Source: Anderseniella sp.
Lineage (GTDB): Bacteria > Pseudomonadota > Alphaproteobacteria > Rhizobiales > Aestuariivirgaceae
Length of the DNA: 64,000 nucleotides
Direction: 5' to 3'
Assembly (NCBI GenBank): GCA_030626025.1
Contig: DAOUPT010000002.1
Span: forward strand, 69,118-133,117
The notes beneath the pieces are model-generated. The model was not told where the DNA came from. It did not search any database and worked only from the letters and a program-made list of their open reading frames with translations. How positions within the stretch are numbered: the first letter of the stretch is position 1; each line of letters begins with the position of its first letter. A program made the translations under genes and the position numbers. Shown piece by piece: positions 16,752 to 25,708 of this stretch.

Positions 16752-18137
16752 ATGACCGTTTCGAAACTGCTAAAATTCCTGCCCGAAGCCGTACGGCAAA
16801 AGGTAGAGGGCATCTTGAACGGTGGGGGTGACCATGGTCAATCCCAGCGTAGCGCCCTGTTGGCTTTTAGCATCCGAATAGCTTCAGCCGCTATCGCATT
16901 TTTATCTCAGGTTTTACTGGCCCGCTGGATCGGCGCCCATGAATTTGGCGTTTTTACCTATGTCTGGGTATGGGTGAACATCACCGGCACCCTGTGTGCG
17001 GCCGGTTTTGCAACAAGTGTAGTTCGTTTTGTTCCCGAATATCGCGAAGCTGGCAAGCATGACCTGGTTCGCGGGTTTTTACGCACCGGGCGACTATTCT
17101 CATCTACTATGGGACTTGCCGCCTCAATTGGCGGTTTGATTTTTTTATATACATTCAAAGAATCGATTGCCGAATATTACCTGGTTCCTGCCACTGTTGC
17201 CCTTATTGCCCTTCCAGCCTTTTCCCTGACTGATTTTCAGGATGGTGTCGGGCGTTCACAAGGCTGGATAGATCTGGCTCTTGTGCCACCCTACATAATT
17301 CGCCCCTTTCTGCTTTTTACATTTATCGGCGGCGCTGTCGCCATCGGTTGGGCCCAGAGCGCTGAAACTGCCATTTATGCAGCAATCGCAGCAACATGGA
17401 TAACCGCGATTCTGCAGTATTTTATGCAAAAGAAACGTATGCGTGAGGCCGTTCCTGCCGGTCCACGAAAATACAAATTTGGTTTTTGGTTAAAAGTATC
17501 CCTGCCAGTCATCGCCATTGAGAGCTTTGCCTTGATGATGACCAATATGGATATTCTGCTGCTTGATCTTTATGTGACCCCGGATCAAATCGCCATATAT
17601 TTTGCTGCTGCACGCACCATAGCACTCATCGCATTTGTTCATTTTTCTGTCACAGCGGCAGTAACACCAAAATTTACCACTCTTTATACCAATGGCGACA
17701 TGGAAGGGCTGGGTAGTTTTCTAAAAGAAACCCGAAAATGGACTTTCATTCCTTCCCTCATTGGCGGCGGCGTCCTGTTGACTTTAGGAAAACCGATTTT
17801 GTGGCTTTTTGGACCTGAATTCATGACCGGTTACCCGGCTATGTTTGCACTCGTTGTTGGTTTACTTGCCCGCTCATTTGCCGGCCCTTTGCAAGGTTTA
17901 ATGATCGCAACCGGTCAGCAAAACACCGCCGCTTTGGCCATGGGGGCTGCCGTACTTGTCAATATAGCATTCAATGTTTTACTGATTCCAAAATTCGGCC
18001 TTGTTGGTGCTGCCGCTGCCACCGCAATTTCCTTTAGCGTCGAATCACTCCTTTTGTATGTGACGGCAAAAAGAATTATCTCTGGTCCCGGCCCCTTTAA
18101 AACCCACGGAGAACCTGGTGCAGCATCTGCAAAATAA
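16752..18137 (+). CDS. Wzx-type polysaccharide flippase (MOP superfamily)
   Basis: A 461-residue protein with about 12-14 membrane helices. SRQ-type N-terminal segment RSALLAFSIRIASAAIAFLS, then LLARWIGAHEFGVFTYVW, is the classic start of polysaccharide-biosynthesis flippases that move lipid-linked oligosaccharides across the inner membrane. The C-terminal LLIPKFGLVGAAAATAIS is also typical. The start at 16752 has GGGG at suitable spacing; another ATG lies at 16740. The acyltransferase gene begins inside its 3' end, so the two are translationally coupled. No glycosyltransferase lies in the window. Confidence 0.85.
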   Translation: MTVSKLLKFLPEAVRQKVEGILNGGGDHGQSQRSALLAFSIRIASAAIAFLSQVLLARWIGAHEFGVFTYVWVWVNITGTLCAAGFATSVVRFVPEYREAGKHDLVRGFLRTGRLFSSTMGLAASIGGLIFLYTFKESIAEYYLVPATVALIALPAFSLTDFQDGVGRSQGWIDLALVPPYIIRPFLLFTFIGGAVAIGWAQSAETAIYAAIAATWITAILQYFMQKKRMREAVPAGPRKYKFGFWLKVSLPVIAIESFALMMTNMDILLLDLYVTPDQIAIYFAAARTIALIAFVHFSVTAAVTPKFTTLYTNGDMEGLGSFLKETRKWTFIPSLIGGGVLLTLGKPILWLFGPEFMTGYPAMFALVVGLLARSFAGPLQGLMIATGQQNTAALAMGAAVLVNIAFNVLLIPKFGLVGAAAATAISFSVESLLLYVTAKRIISGPGPFKTHGEPGAASAK

Positions 18138-19233
18138 TGCCCTGCAAAACAGCGATTGGGATGTTTTAAGCAAGAACAGCTTGTTGCCAAGTGCCAGCCA
18201 CGCCCGCCGTTGGCTTGCCCCGATGTTTGAACATTTCCACGAAAAAAGTGCACAGCTAATCAGCACCGGCACCTCCCCCTTGCAAGCCATAGCAGTCTTG
18301 ACAAAAATGACGTTGCCTCCCGGTTTTCCAGTCCCCATCGCCCAATCATGGGACAATGGGTTTTTGTTCTCAGGCATTCCCCTGATTGGCCGCGATGACC
18401 CGCAAACTGCAATTTCCGACCTGCTGATCAACGCCCGCCAGGAACTGGGTGTAAAAGCTGTTCTTTTCAAAAAAGTACAATGTCACAGCAGTTTCGATTT
18501 GGCTCTTACCCAATTGCGTCAGAACAACATCGCAGACCATCACCTTTTCAATGTCCACGAAAGAGCAGCTCTTGATTGCAATCAGGATTACGACAGCTGG
18601 TTCGGCGAAAACTTCTCCCGTAAGCGTCGCAAAGAATATCGCCGAATGCGCAATCGCCTCGCTGAAATGGGAACCTTGCAATCAAGAGTCCTGCAACAAG
18701 GCGATCCGGTGGAACAATGGGTAGAAGAATTCCTGAAACTTGAAAAATCCGGATGGAAAGGCCGCAAAGGCACAGCAATTGCATGTAGCAAAGAGAAAAC
18801 GGCCCATTTAAGGCATGCGTTGCCCGAAATGGCCCAAAATGGATCGCTGTTGTTCTGGACGATAACACTGAATGACAAACCGGTCGCTTCGTTGTTCGGC
18901 TTTCTTGAACACAATCAGGTATGGCTTGGTAAAATGGCATTTGACGAAACATTGGCGCAATACTCACCCGGTGTCCTGGTGATTCTGGATGCCAGTAAAG
19001 ACCTGTTTGCCAGAGAGAATATCACTATGGCCGATTCCAGCGCCGACCCGGATCATCCTATGATCAACAATATCTGGCGCGATCGGATTCGCATTGCTGA
19101 TTATTTGATCGCAACCCCCGGCACCAACCAGGCAACATTCAACTCACTCGTGGTGTTTGAACAGGCTAGAAGAAAAGCCCGGCACATAGCCAAGACAGCT
19201 TATTACAGGCTTCGCAAAGGATTGAAAAAATGA
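18118..19233 (+). CDS. BioF2/CelD-like GNAT acyltransferase
   Basis: A 371-residue protein of the FemAB/BioF2-like GNAT group (acetyltransferase type 6). The first part is variable; ENFSRKRRKEYRRMRNRLAE (about 161-180) is the conserved basic segment, and FWTITLNDKPVASLFGFL (about 243-260) plus KMAFDETLAQYSPGVLV are the acyl-CoA fold strands. Such enzymes acylate cell-surface polysaccharides or transfer amino-acyl groups. It starts with GTG 20 bases before the flippase stop and ends with an ATGA overlap to the next gene. The link to the flippase suggests surface-glycan modification; the substrate is unknown. Confidence 0.75.
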   Translation: MQHLQNNALQNSDWDVLSKNSLLPSASHARRWLAPMFEHFHEKSAQLISTGTSPLQAIAVLTKMTLPPGFPVPIAQSWDNGFLFSGIPLIGRDDPQTAISDLLINARQELGVKAVLFKKVQCHSSFDLALTQLRQNNIADHHLFNVHERAALDCNQDYDSWFGENFSRKRRKEYRRMRNRLAEMGTLQSRVLQQGDPVEQWVEEFLKLEKSGWKGRKGTAIACSKEKTAHLRHALPEMAQNGSLLFWTITLNDKPVASLFGFLEHNQVWLGKMAFDETLAQYSPGVLVILDASKDLFARENITMADSSADPDHPMINNIWRDRIRIADYLIATPGTNQATFNSLVVFEQARRKARHIAKTAYYRLRKGLKK

Positions 19234-20150
19234 GCATCATTCAACTCGATAAAAGCACTGCTGCCGACAATCTGCATAAATCGCCGTTTTCAATTAAACA
19301 CAGCCTTGCAGATCATCCATTGTTTACTCTGCCCAAACTGGTGGACCTTGCCAAAACCATGCCCCGAGACAAGATCGAATTCAGCGGCGGTGATATCGAA
19401 ATTGGCCAAACCGCCGAAACAACACCAAAACTGAACATGACACCTCAAGAGGTCATCAACCGGATTGAGGAACACAACGCCTGGATGGTTATCAAGCGGG
19501 TCGAAGAGGTGCCGGAATATCATGCGATATTGAAAGAGTTTGTCGATGATCTGTTTGCAGTAGCTGGCAAGGCCGGTCAGGAATACTCTCATCTGGAAGG
19601 ATACATATTTGTATCTTCAGCCAAAGCCGTAACATCTTTTCATGTCGATGCTGAAGAAAACATTCTGGTCCAAATCAGGGGTGATAAAGCCGTTCATATT
19701 TTTGAAAATGACGATCGCACTCTGGTCAGTGAGGAAGCGATGGAAATTTCTCCCTCCAAATATCGCAACCAGACCTATGACCCTGCTTTCGAAGACCGGG
19801 CTGCTATTTTCAACTTGCAACCGGGCGATGGCGTTCATATTCCCTACCTTCTGCCGCACTGGGTTCAGGTGGAAAACGATTACTCGGTTTCCATGGCCAT
19901 GACCTGGAAAACCCCTGAAGTTGAGCGGCTCAACAAAATCCGCTTGATGAACGGCACCATGCGCCATTTTGGCTGGCCGCAAAAGGCTCCGGGTGTTTCT
20001 CCGGTTATGGACAGTTTCAAAGTCGGTGCTCATGATGCCATGCGCATGATCCTTGATCCATTGCGTAAATCTGAAAAGATCCGCAGCCTGTTACGTGGTT
20101 TGATTTACGGTAAAAAAGCCAATTACTATTATAATGAGCCAGCTGAATAG
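19230..20150 (+). CDS. JmjC/cupin-8-like non-haem iron protein
   Basis: A 306-residue protein with a cupin core. H138-x-D140 in TSFHVDAEEN and H210 in LLPHWVQV form a plausible Fe(II) facial triad, and LQPGDGVHIPYLLPHWVQ matches the JmjC-like cupin-8 family of 2-oxoglutarate hydroxylases acting on proteins or small molecules. It overlaps the upstream acyltransferase gene by ATGA, making a flippase-acyltransferase-hydroxylase trio. A hydroxylation step on the exported product is inferred, not shown. Confidence 0.72.
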   Translation: MSIIQLDKSTAADNLHKSPFSIKHSLADHPLFTLPKLVDLAKTMPRDKIEFSGGDIEIGQTAETTPKLNMTPQEVINRIEEHNAWMVIKRVEEVPEYHAILKEFVDDLFAVAGKAGQEYSHLEGYIFVSSAKAVTSFHVDAEENILVQIRGDKAVHIFENDDRTLVSEEAMEISPSKYRNQTYDPAFEDRAAIFNLQPGDGVHIPYLLPHWVQVENDYSVSMAMTWKTPEVERLNKIRLMNGTMRHFGWPQKAPGVSPVMDSFKVGAHDAMRMILDPLRKSEKIRSLLRGLIYGKKANYYYNEPAE

Positions 20151-20195
20151 AATTTCCGGTAATTTGTTGCCAAAAGTTCATTAACTCTTTAATTT

Positions 20196-20241
20196 CTCCC
20201 GATAAATACTATATACCTTAGGTCAATACATTTATCGGGAG
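20196..20241 (+). promoter_or_regulatory. 12-bp inverted repeat over the start region of the AAA+ cluster
   Basis: CTCCCGATAAAT (20196-20207) and ATTTATCGGGAG (20230-20241) are perfectly complementary, separated by 22 bases that contain TATATA. The right arm includes the GGGAGGA ribosome binding site of the first cluster gene. It is either an operator across the promoter or an mRNA hairpin hiding the ribosome site. Confidence 0.7.
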
Positions 20242-20251
20242 GACGTTTTTT

Positions 20252-21337
20252 ATGGTCGAAACCAAAACGCTGGACAAGGAAATCGAAAAGACGCGCAAGC
20301 TTGTTATCAACATGCGCGATAAAATTCACAGCAGTAGTGATCTCCTTGAAAAAATTGCAAAAGCCGACAGTTTTGGTGATGTAAATTTCGACATTGAAAA
20401 TGCTCGTATAGAAGACGTTCTGACCCAGCAAAAGGTGATGGAATCAAACATCGCCGATCTTATTATCGGCCTTGAAGATGTCACCGACAGTTTCGGCGCT
20501 GAATTCAACAATATGAAAACCTTTTCGGTTTCAGAAAAACTCATCGGTATTTTTTCAAAGAAAAAAGCCCAGGCCATGCGCAATGAACGGGTTCGCAGCA
20601 CCTCTCTGTCCAGCAATTTGCAGGACTTGCTGGCCAAATCCGACACCATCGTCGGCATATTGAAAGATCAGAAATCTGTTCTCAAAGAGCGCTATGGCAA
20701 TTCTGAAGACAGTTTGAAAACCGTAATTAGCCGCCGCGAATCAGTCACGACCGAACTCAAATCCGTTCAAACCCGCATCGAGGAACTGAACCCTATGCTG
20801 CTTGATATGGAAAACCGCATGGCCGCCTCGACCAATCAGGCCGAGCGCACCAAACTTGAAGCTGAACGTTCTGAACTGGCCACCGAATACAATCAGGCCC
20901 AGGCTACCGAACAGGAACTGCTGGCCGGGTCACAAACCCTTGAGCGCTACACCTCAATGTTCCAGACCTTTGTTGACAGTTTGAACAATCAGATCGCCGC
21001 ACAAAATACCCTGATCAACAAGTTGTCCATCGATACCGAACAGCGCATCGTCCTTTATAAAGCGCTAGAAGATTCTCTCAAAACCGCCTCCCAGCAGGAA
21101 GTCGCCCACCAGATCAACACCATGGGCACCAAGGTCGATACAGCGGCCGAAGAAACCATGGCCGGTATCGGTGCCGCAGCCCAGCGTCATATTGCTGACC
21201 TGCTCGAACTGCATGAATCAAACATGGTCAACACGGCTGAGATTCAACGCCGCAAAAAACTGGCCGATGATGCCTTTGCGCGCCGCTTCTCTGATGTGAT
21301 GGAAAAACACGAAGCGTCAAACTACACTGCGGGCTGA
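20252..21337 (+). CDS. long coiled-coil protein, first gene of AAA+ cluster
   Basis: A 361-residue cytoplasmic protein without signal or membrane segment. It is almost wholly helical with heptad-like stretches (about 1-40, 95-230, 240-345), for example RRESVTTELKSVQTRIEELN and TKLEAERSELATEYNQAQAT. Its size and all-helical build recall TelA-type tellurite-resistance proteins, but I see no diagnostic motif and do not assign it. The GGGAGGA ribosome site lies in one arm of an inverted repeat. The next gene starts five bases after its stop, so it is first in a five-gene operon. Confidence 0.75.
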   Translation: MVETKTLDKEIEKTRKLVINMRDKIHSSSDLLEKIAKADSFGDVNFDIENARIEDVLTQQKVMESNIADLIIGLEDVTDSFGAEFNNMKTFSVSEKLIGIFSKKKAQAMRNERVRSTSLSSNLQDLLAKSDTIVGILKDQKSVLKERYGNSEDSLKTVISRRESVTTELKSVQTRIEELNPMLLDMENRMAASTNQAERTKLEAERSELATEYNQAQATEQELLAGSQTLERYTSMFQTFVDSLNNQIAAQNTLINKLSIDTEQRIVLYKALEDSLKTASQQEVAHQINTMGTKVDTAAEETMAGIGAAAQRHIADLLELHESNMVNTAEIQRRKKLADDAFARRFSDVMEKHEASNYTAG

Positions 21338-21342
21338 CCTCC

Positions 21343-22500
21343 ATGTCCGCTACCAAGTCCAAACAGCACCATGCAACCCGGCATTACTTTCAAGCCGTTG
21401 ATGCCGCTTTTGATGCTCTCGATCAGATTTTTGAAACCGAGGGTATCTGGGTCAGAAAACACAATTTGATTTACGAAGTTGTCAATCTGCACCTTGGCCA
21501 TTTGCGCTGGGCTTTTGAGTGCTGGAAAAAGAATGTCTGGTTTCTCGACAAGTTCAATATCGATCTGGTCGACTCCGGCATGCCGAGCTTTCAGCATATT
21601 ATGCAAATCGAAAATGACCGTGCCCGCATTGAAGAACGCCTTGACGAATTACCTGAACCCGGTCAGATCAAAAACGAAATGGCCGAATTGTTGTTAAAGT
21701 ACAAACAGTTTCCCGATGTCTTGCAACAGACCATGGGTGAAAGAATGTATTTTGAAGCATTGGACAAGGGGCCAGCTTTTCGCCCCTTTACAGCCCCGGC
21801 CACTGTCCGGCATTCATACAACCCGCGCTCAAAACGCCCCTATTACGTTGTCCATTGGGCCGCCTATGATGGAACCCAAAATATTCCGGTGGTCTATCTG
21901 GCTGTCATAGAAGATTCATCACCCGATGCCCCGCGTCCAATTCCTAAAAAAACCGGCCCATGGGGCGATGTCGGCGGCGACACCCTGCTTGGCGACGGCC
22001 TGCCCAACAAAGACCTGTCCGACGAATTTACGCAATTTGTTCAGGGTCATTCGCAATATTCTCTGACATTAACCTCCATTGCAACGGCCATGGACAAGGA
22101 CTTTGCAACCCTGCACCCAAAACAACTACGCCGCTTTGTTCTCGGCCCGCTTTATATCGGTGGCATCACCAGTCACCATAACCGGGTTGAAACCGTCTTA
22201 AGCGGGATAAGCAATCCCGATGACAACTGGTTGCTCAACTGGACGCTGCAGGAATTGTTTTCCAAAGAAGAGGTTTCAGCAAAACACGGATTGTGGGGGC
22301 GGGCCGTATCAAAAGAGATTTATCACATCGATACCGGTAACGTTGATGCAGCCCGAAACGGCGTCAGTTCACAGGAAAAACACGCTTTGGTGCCCCATGA
22401 AGCTTTTCAAAAAGCCTACGCAACAGGCCTGGCAGACAGTATTTTTGACGGTTACCAGTGCTATGTGGCCAGCGGCGACCACATTATCAGACATGTATAA
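21343..22500 (+). CDS. conserved protein of unknown function, AAA+ cluster
   Basis: A 385-residue protein of no family I know. The N-terminal half is helical and aromatic-rich (LRWAFECWKKNVWFLDKFNI, about 54-73); the middle has beta-like segments (RPYYVVHWAAYDGTQNIPVV). Glycine-rich GDVGGDTLLGDGLP (about 207-220) may be a loop. The C-terminus has AKHGLWGRAVSKEIYHID. There is no signal peptide or membrane helix. It lies five bases after the coiled-coil gene and 11 bases before the ATPase gene, so it is probably a soluble partner of the ATPase. Confidence 0.72.
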   Translation: MSATKSKQHHATRHYFQAVDAAFDALDQIFETEGIWVRKHNLIYEVVNLHLGHLRWAFECWKKNVWFLDKFNIDLVDSGMPSFQHIMQIENDRARIEERLDELPEPGQIKNEMAELLLKYKQFPDVLQQTMGERMYFEALDKGPAFRPFTAPATVRHSYNPRSKRPYYVVHWAAYDGTQNIPVVYLAVIEDSSPDAPRPIPKKTGPWGDVGGDTLLGDGLPNKDLSDEFTQFVQGHSQYSLTLTSIATAMDKDFATLHPKQLRRFVLGPLYIGGITSHHNRVETVLSGISNPDDNWLLNWTLQELFSKEEVSAKHGLWGRAVSKEIYHIDTGNVDAARNGVSSQEKHALVPHEAFQKAYATGLADSIFDGYQCYVASGDHIIRHV

Positions 22501-22511
22501 AAGGTTTTAAA

Positions 22512-24425
22512 ATGGATACCGGACTAACCACACTTTCAGAAAAAGACATTTTAAAGCACCTGACCACGGCCCAGTCGCTGATTGAGCGCGCCACCGTTAT
22601 TGTTAAAAGTGACAACAGCCGATCCAAAACCGAACTGGCTGGCACCCGTCGCCGCTTTGTATCCACTGTATCGACAGGCCCGTCGACCAATACCGTCAAT
22701 GTAAAAATTTCTGAAACCATTCAAGCCATTGTCCCCGGTGATGGGATGTTGTCCATCGCCCAGCATACCCTGAAGTTCCGCCTGCGCCGCGGCCTTGCCG
22801 TTGCCCTGGCGGTGCAGGATGTATTTGCCCGCCAAAGTGATCTGGAAAGTCTGGCTGCTGAAAACAAAAGCGCGCCTCTATCGGGCGACAAAGCCAGCCG
22901 CTTTCATAATCTGCTGGCTGCCGGCAGTTTCGTTGCCGCCTTTACCGCCGCCTCTTTCATTGTCCAGACCATCGAAACCAGCAATGACCCGAGCAACGAC
23001 TTGCCCGAACCGGTATTTTCTTTTGACTCACCGCACGAAGCCCTCAAGCACTTTTTATACGGCCTTGACACTGCGATCGCAGATGCACCCGATGATGCCC
23101 AAATGATGGCCAGGGCCAAAGGCTTTGCCCGCAGCGTACTCGAAGGCCTTTCTGCCCGTCAGGCTCGTTTCGATGTGCTGAACTCTTTTGAGCAAAACCA
23201 CATCCGCCTTGATGCCGATGACTTCGAACTCAACGGTTTTGATATTCGCGAACGCGGCAAAAGCAAAAAGCTGGTGATGAATTTCAAAAAGCCCAATGAA
23301 CTGATCGGCAATCACATCGCCAAATATCAGGCCATCAAGCTGACCAAAATGATGATGGCTTATGATTTTGACCGCCAGCTCAATCCCTTTGTTGATCTTG
23401 GCGGGTTTCTGTTTACTTTCATCGGCGATGGCAATCCCGGCACCGGCAAAACCACCCTTATTCAAATGATCGCCGGTCTTATCAAAGACTATTGCGAAGT
23501 TGCCAACTATCCCTTTCATTATGAAAATTTCGGCGTCGACCAGATCAGTTCCTATCAGGGCAAATCCGGCCAGAATTGCAAGCAATTCATCACCAATGTT
23601 CTCAACCCGAAAGTAATCGGTTTTGGCACTGTCGATGATATCGACCAGATCGCCGCCAAACGCTCTGATGATCGCGCCTCTGCCGGTCAGCAGGAAATTA
23701 CCGCCGTTTTAATGGAAGGTTTTTCAGGCTCGGGCACCGTCATTCGCGGCAATTGTTCGTTCGGCATGTTCTCCAACTATCCCGAAAATGTTGATGACGC
23801 CCTGCGCCAGCGTGCCAGCGCCCGCTGGCTTGTCGATGGTCCCCAAACCATGAACGACTACATCGATATCTTTGCCTTGCTACTCGGCAAGAACCATGAC
23901 ATTGCGCTGGGTGATCATGATCTCTATGCGGCGCAGGAAATCAAACAGGCAGTTTCCAGTGCCTATCAACAGCACGCAAAACCCCAGGAAGACGCTCTTC
24001 TTAAGGTCTTTGATAAGTTCGGCAAAGCTAACGGCGAGTTGAAAAACCTCAAAGACATCGGCGTGTATCTGCACGCCATCAAACAGGCCGAGCCGCGTTT
24101 CACCGGCCGGGCAATTAAAAACATCACCGATGCGGTTAAAATGCGGGCGATGGATATTGAGCTGCCCGATGAATGGTTCGAGAACCCCGAACACTTTATG
24201 CATAAGGGCTTTGATGAAAAGCGCAACATGATTGCCGAACTGCGCTCGCCCATCACTCTTGAAATGATCACCCAGGAAGTCAACCGCTACGCCGATTCAG
24301 AATTCCGTTACACTGACAAGTCAGATTCAGCTGCTGTCGAAAATATCATCCGCGACTTGCGGGTGCGCGAGCGCGCCGCAGTAGAAATCACCGAAATGAA
24401 AGAACGGGGCCAATGGAACGCCTGA
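22512..24425 (+). CDS. AAA+ family ATPase of the cluster
   Basis: A 637-residue ATPase. Residues 1-290 form a family-specific domain. Walker A is GNPGTGKT (307-314); the Walker B-like strand reads VIGFGTVDDID (368-378), with Asp-Asp where most AAA+ have Asp-Glu; GNCSFGMFSNY is a sensor-like strand; DDALRQRASAR (R432, R434, R438) supplies arginine-finger candidates. The C-terminal part is helical. The ATG at 22512 follows AAAAGG; the frame upstream (22458) lies in the preceding gene. It should form a ring that remodels a partner, perhaps the cluster's coiled-coil or DUF2333 protein; that is inference. Confidence 0.85.
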   Translation: MDTGLTTLSEKDILKHLTTAQSLIERATVIVKSDNSRSKTELAGTRRRFVSTVSTGPSTNTVNVKISETIQAIVPGDGMLSIAQHTLKFRLRRGLAVALAVQDVFARQSDLESLAAENKSAPLSGDKASRFHNLLAAGSFVAAFTAASFIVQTIETSNDPSNDLPEPVFSFDSPHEALKHFLYGLDTAIADAPDDAQMMARAKGFARSVLEGLSARQARFDVLNSFEQNHIRLDADDFELNGFDIRERGKSKKLVMNFKKPNELIGNHIAKYQAIKLTKMMMAYDFDRQLNPFVDLGGFLFTFIGDGNPGTGKTTLIQMIAGLIKDYCEVANYPFHYENFGVDQISSYQGKSGQNCKQFITNVLNPKVIGFGTVDDIDQIAAKRSDDRASAGQQEITAVLMEGFSGSGTVIRGNCSFGMFSNYPENVDDALRQRASARWLVDGPQTMNDYIDIFALLLGKNHDIALGDHDLYAAQEIKQAVSSAYQQHAKPQEDALLKVFDKFGKANGELKNLKDIGVYLHAIKQAEPRFTGRAIKNITDAVKMRAMDIELPDEWFENPEHFMHKGFDEKRNMIAELRSPITLEMITQEVNRYADSEFRYTDKSDSAAVENIIRDLRVRERAAVEITEMKERGQWNA

Positions 24426-25705
24426 TTGATAACGCCCTGATTTACGGTGCCATGTTTCAGGTCGCTGATCCCTATATGATCAAGCGCTACAACACCGCGC
24501 TTGAGGGCTTTGGCCTGCAAAAAACCAGGTTGAAAAAATTTGTCATTGATGCCGCCGGTTATTCACCCGAAGTTGCCAAAGAATTCAAAGACGAAGATTA
24601 TCTCAACCCCTACGGCATCAACCGCCGCTTTATCATCCTGTCTCCCGAGCAGGAAAGTCTGCCAGTTGTCTATCATCAGTTTTCTTCAACCTATGACCTG
24701 ATGATGGCGTTTTTTCAGAAAAATGCCGAAAGCCTGCGAACCCTGACCCTAAAAGATGTGGTTTTTGGCGAAATAGAAAACTCAACCTTTCGCATTGAAA
24801 CCATCGATGACATTCTCTCCATTCGCGAAGTGGAGTTCAAACTGCGCACCGGCGGTCAGTTATTTGAAAAAGCCGGTGAACTGCAAGACTTGCTCAATCG
24901 ATTTTTTGCCGTAAAAGATAGCTGGCAAGACAATGACCTGATGCACGAAATTCTGGATCGCGGTAAACTGGTTGGCGACATTCGCTATAACAATATTGTT
25001 CCCCGTCACACCGGTTTCGAGCTACCATCTTTTTGGACCCGTTACTTTGATGGCATTTACGTTTTTCGCGACAACAATGGTGATGTAACCGTTATCGCTG
25101 AGCCGGAAACACCTGATTTTCTGTCATCACAACTGGGCGATTTTTCATACATTTCCTTAAATGATTCCGAAGCAGTCTACGAATTTCTGATCAGCAGTGG
25201 CCGGATAACCGGCTTTGAACCTGAGTGGCTCAAATCATCCGGTCTGGTTGATCTGCGCAGTGAAATTCTGGTGCGGTCATCCATCGGTAAAACTGATAAA
25301 AAAACCGATTTGATCACCCTGAACCAGAATCAGGTGCGCAACTGGATACACAGAAATCTTGATGATCTGTCGCAAGATGGCGTCTTTCCATTTTTGACCC
25401 GTGTTCAAAAAGGACTGCTCAATGACGTATTGCCGGGCTTGAAAAATACCGCCGCAGCCCTTAAGTTGATGATCGTAAGAGCAAATCCTGGCCACGAAGA
25501 CCGGGTTCTGGTGGCGCGTCTGCTGTCGCAGTTTGCTCCCTTTGATTTCTACACAAAGTTTGCCGTAAACAAACAAGCCTTTTATGACGACTATGCCACC
25601 CTTGAAGATAATATACGCGACTACGTCGTAAACAAAATCACCAGAACGTATTTTCCCAAGCGAAAACAATATTGGGAAAACCTGTTTGCAGAACCGGAGG
25701 ATTGA
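24413..25705 (+). CDS. conserved protein of unknown function, AAA+ cluster
   Basis: A 430-residue soluble protein without signal or membrane helix. It starts inside the last codons of the ATPase gene (13-base overlap), which shows coupled translation. Visible features are INRRFIILSPEQESLPVVYH near residue 70, an aromatic stretch ELPSFWTRYFDGIYVFRDNN (about 204-223), and a helical C-terminus with many aromatic and acidic residues. No catalytic motif is recognised. Its fixed place between the ATPase and the DUF2333 membrane protein suggests an adaptor, but that is inference. Confidence 0.72.
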   Translation: MERLIDNALIYGAMFQVADPYMIKRYNTALEGFGLQKTRLKKFVIDAAGYSPEVAKEFKDEDYLNPYGINRRFIILSPEQESLPVVYHQFSSTYDLMMAFFQKNAESLRTLTLKDVVFGEIENSTFRIETIDDILSIREVEFKLRTGGQLFEKAGELQDLLNRFFAVKDSWQDNDLMHEILDRGKLVGDIRYNNIVPRHTGFELPSFWTRYFDGIYVFRDNNGDVTVIAEPETPDFLSSQLGDFSYISLNDSEAVYEFLISSGRITGFEPEWLKSSGLVDLRSEILVRSSIGKTDKKTDLITLNQNQVRNWIHRNLDDLSQDGVFPFLTRVQKGLLNDVLPGLKNTAAALKLMIVRANPGHEDRVLVARLLSQFAPFDFYTKFAVNKQAFYDDYATLEDNIRDYVVNKITRTYFPKRKQYWENLFAEPED

Positions 25706-25708
25706 TCA

